From Ignavibacteriota bacterium (GTDB taxonomy: Bacteria; Bacteroidota; Ignavibacteria; Kapaibacteriales; UBA2268), in assembly GCA_016219595.1 (NCBI GenBank), contig JACRLY010000080.1, positions 1-35,178 on the forward strand: a stretch of 35,178 nt of DNA, in the 5' to 3' direction. The position numbers and the translations under genes were made by a program. Within the stretch, counting starts at the first letter, position 1, and each line of letters begins with the position of its first letter. The notes beneath the pieces are model-generated. The model was not told where the DNA came from, did not search any database, and worked only from the letters and a program-made list of their open reading frames with translations. Of the stretch, positions 29,307 to 35,178 are shown in pieces.

Positions 29307-30893
29307 TTAAAAATTATATATGTAGCCAACACTGCTCCTGTATTCGGTAAAACTCGGATTAGTTCCGCTCAAACGCGAATCAATCAAATTCACGTCAAAC
29401 CTTACATTGTGTGAATTTGCTAATTGATATGAGCTCTGTATTGTAGCTGTAGTCGTTGCTCCCGAACTAACACCGTTAACATTTTGAATCTGGTAGCCAA
29501 CCGAACCACCAATATTGATTGAACTTAAAGTCCAATTCAATTGAACAATCGGACCAATAAACAAACTCTTCGAATTTGCCATCGTTGACTGAACTGCATT
29601 AATATTTAATCCATAACTAATTCCCGATTTAATCAATACAGTCTGATAGGTGAGTGTTCCCGTTAAATTCTGAGTCTCTGTAGTTCCTGCAGTTTTTTTA
29701 TTAAGGTCATTTAAGGTTTGGTATCCTCCCATCAATAAAATATTATGAACTGCCGATTCCCCTGACATTGTAATTCTAAAAACAGAATTGAAATTATGAT
29801 TTACCCTCGATACTTTCATAGAATCTACAAATGGAATTGTATCTATCCTGGGAAATATTTTTCTTGTTTGGGCTATCCCGTAGCTCGAATACCTCAAATC
29901 TATACCATAGCTCTGCTTCTGATGAGACAAATCGATTGAGCCGATTATTCTGTTCGATGTGTATGTTTTTGTTTTCATTAGATTATCATTTTGAATCCCA
30001 ATGCTTCCGCTTACTCTCAATAAATTATCAAAAACAGTGAAATATGGTGACAATGTTATATTTTCAACATCCGATTCCATGTAATAAATACCCATTGATT
30101 TATAATCAGGGTCAATCCTCTTGTATGCAAGCCTCAAGCTGAATCCTTTTCCCCTGTATGTTAATCCGGTTTGAAATGCAGTAGTTAATTGTGTAGATGT
30201 CCTCACATTATAAATACTCTGAAATTGCTTCAAAATTCCACTGCTCGTCGAATCGTTTATTGCAGACGCCCTCGTGTCAAGTGTATATACACTACCTGCC
30301 GCATCAATATCCATACTCAAAAACGAAAACGGTGAGAATCTGCTCGTTAATCCCAATACCATATTCTCTGCAGGCTTATATAACACACCAGTGGTGTCAA
30401 CACTTCTCAAATAATTTGTATCAATCGAATTAAAATCATCCTTTGCTCTTAGCAATATCAAATCGCAATAATCAGTCTGAGTTCCAAGACCGAATTTAAC
30501 TGCATATCCCATTCTCTCAAATGTTGGGGCAATCATTCGGGTTGACGATGAATCTCCTACTGTCGCTTTCAGGAATCTCCCATACATAGCACCAAACCTG
30601 AAAATGCTAGGATTAAGCTCGATTCCTCCTCCTAGAAAAGTGTGTCCCGACAATGTAAAAGGCGAATAACTCAGATTTCTCCAGCCGGCATGAGCTGTAA
30701 TCCATTTATATTTGGGACTAACTCCATATTGATTAAATGGCTGGATAAAACTCCTGTTTTGCTCACTGATTGTCGCCGAAAACGGAAATGATATGCCGAA
30801 CAAATTAATTGTAAATGAGCCGACCAGGGAATAGTCAAATGGCTTGTATCGGGCATCCATACCTCCTGATATTCCATAATGGCTCAAATTCAA
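29307..30893 (-). CDS. outer-membrane beta-barrel-like protein, apparently 5'-truncated (no signal peptide)
   Basis: Amphipathic beta strands throughout and aromatic C-terminal ending '...SSVGYIYNF*' typical of OM barrels. ORF track start is TTG; coding-like sequence continues upstream in frame ('IADDKIITASGSIG') to a TAG. Confidence 0.7.
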   Translation of the reverse strand: MNLSHYGISGGMDARYKPFDYSLVGSFTINLFGISFPFSATISEQNRSFIQPFNQYGVSPKYKWITAHAGWRNLSYSPFTLSGHTFLGGGIELNPSIFRFGAMYGRFLKATVGDSSSTRMIAPTFERMGYAVKFGLGTQTDYCDLILLRAKDDFNSIDTNYLRSVDTTGVLYKPAENMVLGLTSRFSPFSFLSMDIDAAGSVYTLDTRASAINDSTSSGILKQFQSIYNVRTSTQLTTAFQTGLTYRGKGFSLRLAYKRIDPDYKSMGIYYMESDVENITLSPYFTVFDNLLRVSGSIGIQNDNLMKTKTYTSNRIIGSIDLSHQKQSYGIDLRYSSYGIAQTRKIFPRIDTIPFVDSMKVSRVNHNFNSVFRITMSGESAVHNILLMGGYQTLNDLNKKTAGTTETQNLTGTLTYQTVLIKSGISYGLNINAVQSTMANSKSLFIGPIVQLNWTLSSINIGGSVGYQIQNVNGVSSGATTTATIQSSYQLANSHNVRFDVNLIDSRLSGTNPSFTEYRSSVGYIYNF

Positions 30894-31087
30894 TCCGATT
30901 GAACCGCTCGCAGTAATTATTTTATCATCTGCGATTCTCTAGTATTTTATTTATTTTTCTATTCTTATTATACTCAATCAATACCCCTATTATATAATAT
31001 AAGGAATTTTTTGAATTATCTGAAAGGAAATCTATAAACAATTACAATTTTTATTTAATAGTAATGAAAATAAAACAGGAGGGATTT

Positions 31088-31750
31088 TCATTTGTAATTT
31101 TCATATTCAATATATTTTGCCGTTTTCAATGCGGTTTCTCTTCCGTGTATTTTTTCAACTATGTACAGAGCCCCGTCTATTCCCGCCGATACACCTGCCG
31201 TAGTAATTATTTTACCGTTGTCTGTAAACCGTTTTCCGTCACAAACTATTATCTTCGGATATAATTTTTGTAATCTTTTTCTTGCTCCGTACCAGGTTGT
31301 TGTCTCCAATCCATCCAGCATACCCAAATCTGCAAGTATGAATGCACCCGTGCAAACTGACAAAACATACTCAGAGTTGACTGTCTTTGCTAATATCCAT
31401 TTACCAGTCTCAGGAAACTCTTTTGATAAATTTAAATTACCGCCCGGAATAACCAATATATCAGGCTGAGGACAATTAATAATTGTATAATCGGCTTTTA
31501 TTTCTGTATTTGTATGACTTTTAATTGAGGAATTATTAGGTGAAACGGTATATACTTCAAATGCAGATGTCGAATCATTCACCATCGCATCGTTGAATAT
31601 TTCCAGTGGACCACAAAAATCTAAAAGATATACTCCGTCATAAATTAAAATAGCAACTTTTTTTTTGACTCCCTCTGTTGAGTAAGAATTGTAGCTAAAA
31701 ACAAAAATCAATAATAGAAATAATAACGATAATTTAAATTTAGTTCTCAT
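31088..31750 (-). CDS. DJ-1/PfpI (class I glutamine amidotransferase-like) family protein with predicted signal peptide
   Basis: Track ORF starts 31789; ATG at 31750 gives 'MRTKFKLSLLFLLLIFVFSYNSYS'. 'KVAILIYDGVYLLDFCGPLEIFNDA', 'ILVIPGG', nucleophile elbow 'SVCTGAFILADLGMLDG'. Confidence 0.88.
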   Translation of the reverse strand: MRTKFKLSLLFLLLIFVFSYNSYSTEGVKKKVAILIYDGVYLLDFCGPLEIFNDAMVNDSTSAFEVYTVSPNNSSIKSHTNTEIKADYTIINCPQPDILVIPGGNLNLSKEFPETGKWILAKTVNSEYVLSVCTGAFILADLGMLDGLETTTWYGARKRLQKLYPKIIVCDGKRFTDNGKIITTAGVSAGIDGALYIVEKIHGRETALKTAKYIEYENYK

Positions 31751-31812
31751 AATAATCCTCTCAAAAAAAAAAGATATGATTTTACTCATATCTTCACGAA
31801 TAATTTATTTCG

Positions 31813-31886
31813 TACCGGAGGAGGGAGTTGAACCCCCGACACATGGATTATGATTCCATTGCTCTAACCAACTGAGCTACTCCGGC
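31813..31886 (-). tRNA. tRNA with CAT anticodon (elongator Met, or Ile2 if lysidine-modified)
   Basis: 74 nt cloverleaf on minus strand: GCCGGAG TA GCTC AGTTGGTTA GAGC A ATGGA ATCATAA TCCAT GTGTC GGGGG TTCAACT CCCTC CTCCGGT A; anticodon CAT. Lacks the initiator GGG/CCC anticodon stem. Confidence 0.95.
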
Positions 31887-31917
31887 AAAATTTTCGAGTT
31901 ACAAAATTAAGAAATGT

Positions 31918-32511
31918 TTACGAACTTTCTAATATCTTTCTTAATTCGTCACGCAACAAAGCTGCTTTTTCATAATTCTCGTCTTTCACTGCTTTCTCAA
32001 GCTGTGTCTGGAGTAATTCCGCCTTTGTTTTTGGTCTGTGTTTATCCACCTGGGATTGATTCCGTAGGTATGCATCTTCTTCGCCGCCATCGATTCCGGG
32101 TTCTTCTCCCTGTGGAATCAAGCCGGTCTCATCGAGTATATCACCCTTCACGAAAATTGGTGCATTGAATCTTACAGCAAGTGCAATTGCATCGCTCGGT
32201 CTTGCATCTATTTCAAATTCGCCTTCGTCAAAAATGAGCTTTGCATAAAATGTTCCTTCACGCAATTCATTCACATATACTTCCGTCAAATTCGAATCAA
32301 ATGAATCAATTAAATTTTTCAGTAAGTCGTGTGTCATTGGTCTCGGTGGCACCACCCCTTCCATCTCGAGTGCTATCGCTTGTGCTTCGAATGCTCCTAT
32401 GATAATTGGCAGACGCCTGTTGCCGTCTACCTCTTTCAATATCAAAGCGTATGCACTGTTACTCGCAGGGCTTGCAGATAATCCGAGAACAACTAATTGT
32501 ACTTTATCCAT
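31918..32511 (-). CDS. bifunctional nuclease family protein (DUF151) with C-terminal UVR domain
   Basis: 'LPIIIGAFEAQAIALEMEGVVPPRPMTHDLLKNLID...FEIDARPSDAIALAVRFNAPIFV' is DUF151; C-terminal 'LEKAVKDENYEKAALLRDELRKI' is a UvrB/UvrC-like motif. Confidence 0.93.
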   Translation of the reverse strand: MDKVQLVVLGLSASPASNSAYALILKEVDGNRRLPIIIGAFEAQAIALEMEGVVPPRPMTHDLLKNLIDSFDSNLTEVYVNELREGTFYAKLIFDEGEFEIDARPSDAIALAVRFNAPIFVKGDILDETGLIPQGEEPGIDGGEEDAYLRNQSQVDKHRPKTKAELLQTQLEKAVKDENYEKAALLRDELRKILESS

Positions 32512-32592
32512 TTATATCTTTATATTTTTCGTCAAATTTTTTATCTAAGACTGAATATTTTTTTAAATATTGCACTCTCCGATTTTCACTTT

Positions 32593-33570
32593 TTATTTTC
32601 CTGTCAATGCTTTTACCTTCTCCGTAAGCTTTGGAACTACGTTGAACAAATCACCGACTATACCGTAATCGCACACCTTGAATATTGGCGCATCCTTATC
32701 TTTATTAATTGCAACAATTACTTTCGATGTAGACATTCCTGCAAGATGTTGCACTGCTCCCGATATTCCACATGCTACATAAAGTGTCGGCGAAACCGTT
32801 TTTCCTGTCTGTCCTACCTGCTCGCTGTGTGGTCTCCAACCAGCATCTACTACTGCTCTGGATGCCCCGACCGCTCCTCCGAAAGCCGATGCAAGATTCT
32901 CTATTAAGTTATAATTCTCTGTTCCTTTAATTCCTCTGCCTCCCGATACGATTGTGTCTGCTTCCAAAACATCCATCTTTCCTTCGTTTTTCATCATTGC
33001 TGTTACGAATGCTTTCCTGTCGTCTTCGCTCAAGCTCGGGGCATAATCCTTTGTTGTAATTGTTATCGAACCCTCCACCTTTGTCGCTGTGAATACATTT
33101 GGTCTCAATGAAAACACTTTCTTCTCAGAATTTACCATCGCCGTTATCTGCGATTTACCTGCATATACGGGTTTATTTGCTATTATGTTTCCGTCCTTGA
33201 CTTCCAATGCAACACAATCTCCTATATAACCAGCTTCTAACTTTGCCGCTACCCTGGGTGCGAGTTCCAAACCTTTTGCATTTGCTGAGAAAAGTATTAT
33301 ATCCGCATTTTCCGATTGTATTACCTGGTGCAAAATTTTTGCGGCCGCCGTCGAAGAATAAGTTTCCATCAACTCGTGCTTGGCATTAATTACATCTGCC
33401 ATCCCGTAATCACCTACAGCTTTCACCTGTTCCTTAGTCCCGTTAATTATCATTCCGGCATAAGGTATCCCTGTCGCCGATGCGAGTGTACGAGCCGCTG
33501 AAATTGCCTCCAACGATGTTCTCTTTAATGTTGTTCCCTGACCTTCTAAAAATACCAGTATTTTATTCAT
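32593..33570 (-). CDS. etfA: electron transfer flavoprotein subunit alpha
   Basis: 'MNKILVFLEGQG...' start at 33570 (track ORF starts 33639); C-terminal FAD domain 'GGRGIKGTENYNLIENLASAFGGAVGASRAVVDAGWRPHSEQVGQTGKTVSPTLYVACGISGAVQHLAGMSTSKVIVAINKDKDAPIFKVCDYGIVGDLF'. Confidence 0.97.
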   Translation of the reverse strand: MNKILVFLEGQGTTLKRTSLEAISAARTLASATGIPYAGMIINGTKEQVKAVGDYGMADVINAKHELMETYSSTAAAKILHQVIQSENADIILFSANAKGLELAPRVAAKLEAGYIGDCVALEVKDGNIIANKPVYAGKSQITAMVNSEKKVFSLRPNVFTATKVEGSITITTKDYAPSLSEDDRKAFVTAMMKNEGKMDVLEADTIVSGGRGIKGTENYNLIENLASAFGGAVGASRAVVDAGWRPHSEQVGQTGKTVSPTLYVACGISGAVQHLAGMSTSKVIVAINKDKDAPIFKVCDYGIVGDLFNVVPKLTEKVKALTGK

Positions 33571-33583
33571 TCTCATTTTCTCC

Positions 33584-34330
33584 TTATATAATTTTCGCTT
33601 CTTCATGTAACAACCTGACCAATTCCTCGACATCCCCATCGCCGTCGCCTAACAATTTCCCGATTCTCTGCTTCGAAGGAATTGCCATGCTCATCACTGT
33701 TACTTTCTCTTCCGTTTGAATAGCTTCCCTTGCTTCGATTGGCTTAGATTTCGCTTTCATAATGTCAGGAAGTTTCGGATATCTCGGCTCATTCAATCCC
33801 TTCTGACAGCTAATTATACAGGGGAGTGATACTTCAACGATTTCCTTTCCGCCTTCCACATCCCTTTCTGCTGTTGCTTTTCCATCTACAATCGTTAGTT
33901 TCGATACCACTGATACAGAGGGTAATCCGAGAAACTCTGAAACCATCGATGGCATTTGCAGCGAATCATAATCAACCGACTGACGTCCCATGAAAATCAG
34001 GTCCGGATTCATTTCCTTTGCATATTCTGCCAGGTTTTTTGCCACGAAAAATGAATCTTTTTTCTCATCCGCTTTGATGTGTACTGCTTTGTCCACACAC
34101 ATTGCAAGGGCAGTTCTCAATATATCCGTCGAAGATTCATTGCCTACCGTTACCGCGGTAACAGTACCACCGTTTTTCTCCTTCAAACGCAATGCTTCTT
34201 CTATCCCGTATTCATCATAAGGGCTGATGACATATTTTATGCCTTGTGTGTCAATTGTTTTACCGTCGGGTCCCACAAGTATTCTCGTAGCCGTGTCAGG
34301 AACCCGTGATATACAAACAAGAATGTTCAT
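33584..34330 (-). CDS. etfB: electron transfer flavoprotein subunit beta
   Basis: 'MNILVCISRVPDT...YVISPYDEYGIEEALRLKEKNGGTVTAVTVG...DLIFMGRQSVDYDSLQMPSMVSEFLGLPSVSVVSKL'. Confidence 0.96.
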   Translation of the reverse strand: MNILVCISRVPDTATRILVGPDGKTIDTQGIKYVISPYDEYGIEEALRLKEKNGGTVTAVTVGNESSTDILRTALAMCVDKAVHIKADEKKDSFFVAKNLAEYAKEMNPDLIFMGRQSVDYDSLQMPSMVSEFLGLPSVSVVSKLTIVDGKATAERDVEGGKEIVEVSLPCIISCQKGLNEPRYPKLPDIMKAKSKPIEAREAIQTEEKVTVMSMAIPSKQRIGKLLGDGDGDVEELVRLLHEEAKII

Positions 34331-34453
34331 TAATACTCCATTTCGAATAGTTCAATATAAATTTTTGCAAATATAACTAAATTTCCTAATTGATAATTGA
34401 GAATTGAAAATTGATAATGAAATTAGGACATTGGAAAATGGGAGAAAAAAGTC

Positions 34454-34573
34454 TGTCACCCTGCCTTAATCCATGTTCTCAAATTTTTAATTGTCACCCT
34501 GAGCGTAGTCGTAGTATAGTCGAAGGGTCTTCTTAAATCATAAATCCTTAATCCTTGTTCTCAAATATTTTAA
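34454..34573. repeat. intergenic direct repeats: TGTCACCCTG (x2) and CCTTAATCC[A/T]TGTTCTCAAAT[T/A]TTTA (x2)
   Basis: TGTCACCCTG at 34454-34463 and 34492-34501; CCTTAATCCATGTTCTCAAATTTTTA at 34464-34489 versus CCTTAATCCTTGTTCTCAAATATTTTA at 34547-34573. Confidence 0.7.
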
Positions 34574-34593
34574 AAGAAATTTTCTATTTTCTA

Positions 34594-35178
34594 TCATCTA
34601 TTATCTATCTTCCGACTTCCGGCTTCATTTTTCCGACTCCCGACTAACTCCTCTTTAAGATATTTACCCGTATAACTTATTGGAGAATTGATGATTTCTT
34701 CGGGTGAACCCACTGCAATGATTTCGCCTCCTGCGTCGCCGCCTTCCGGACCCAAATCAATCAGCCAATCCGCATACTTGATTACATCTAAATTATGCTC
34801 TATTATGACGATTGTATTTCCCTTGTCTGCAAGCTTAGTCAGCAATCGCAGAAGTATGCGAACATCCTCGAAATGCAATCCTGTCGTGGGTTCATCCAGC
34901 AGGTAAAGAGTTTTTCCCGTGCTTGTCTTCGACAGTTCCGCAGCGAGTTTAACCCTTTGTGCCTCGCCTCCCGACAGGGTTGGAGCCTGCTGTCCCAAAG
35001 TGATGTAAGTCAATCCGACATCCACAAGAGTCTGTAGCTTATTCTTGATTTTCGATATTTCGCTGAAAAACACAAGTGCCTCCTCGACAGTCATTGCCAA
35101 AACATCCGCAATGGATTTTCCCTTGTATTTTACTTCCAAAGTTTCGCTGTTGTACCTTCTTCCGTTGCAGGTGTCGCA
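34594..35178 (-). CDS. uvrA: excinuclease ABC subunit UvrA, C-terminal part (5' end beyond window)
   Basis: Frame stays open to the window end: '[38 protein letters not shown]...[34 protein letters not shown]...[21 protein letters not shown]...[28 protein letters not shown]'. Confidence 0.98.
   Translation of the reverse strand, partial: CDTCNGRRYNSETLEVKYKGKSIADVLAMTVEEALVFFSEISKIKNKLQTLVDVGLTYITLGQQAPTLSGGEAQRVKLAAELSKTSTGKTLYLLDEPTTGLHFEDVRILLRLLTKLADKGNTIVIIEHNLDVIKYADWLIDLGPEGGDAGGEIIAVGSPEEIINSPISYTGKYLKEELVGSRKNEAGSRKIDNR

Noticed and set aside
15279-30893. Genome-wide reassignment of TAA as a sense codon
   Set aside because: Most intact genes here (heparinase, LptF/G, TolC, RDD, MacA, ATPase, both permeases) end at TAA at the expected domain boundary, so TAA clearly functions as a stop.
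31813-31886. Initiator tRNA-fMet
   Set aside because: Anticodon stem is ATGGA/TCCAT rather than the GGG/CCC stem of initiators, and position 1-72 is a G-U pair and not the mismatched C-A.
32593-34330. Unusual ETF operon
   Set aside because: etfB-etfA order and sequences look ordinary; nothing beyond the standard electron-transfer flavoprotein pair.
1-35178. CRISPR array, IS element or prophage
   Set aside because: No regularly spaced repeats, transposase, integrase or phage structural genes recognised in any frame.

Overview
35.2 kb AT-rich chromosomal window, probably from the Bacteroidota/FCB group (e.g. Ignavibacteria/Kapabacteria-like). That placement is inferred from a type IX secretion (T9SS) C-terminal sorting domain and from style; no search was run. 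Plus-strand run (about 0.95-19 kb): heparinase II/III-like protein, FtsX-like membrane protein with an acidic tail, LptF/G permease, a two-gene pair whose topology resembles a divergent T9SS motor (GldL/GldM-like), TolC, zinc-ribbon RDD protein, MacA-like adaptor, MacB-type ATPase, two tandem MacB/FtsX-type permeases, and a large BNR/Ycf48 beta-propeller T9SS cargo interrupted by an in-frame TAA. Minus-strand run (about 19-35 kb): SDR/epimerase, FN3-rich secreted protein, a giant secreted multidomain protein of about 2378 codons split by a single in-frame TAA, an outer-membrane barrel-like protein whose 5' end and signal peptide look missing, exported DJ-1/PfpI protein, tRNA(CAT), bifunctional nuclease (DUF151)+UVR protein, EtfA, EtfB and the 3' part of uvrA. 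At the left edge are a partial CPBP protease and a small HicB-like ORF. Most interesting: (1) the candidate divergent GldLM motor, (2) two clean in-frame TAA interruptions of very large exported proteins, one within a Ycf48 repeat and one apparently inside a carboxypeptidase-regulatory-like domain, and (3) the barrel/giant/FN3 surface module. No CRISPR array, IS element or prophage was seen.
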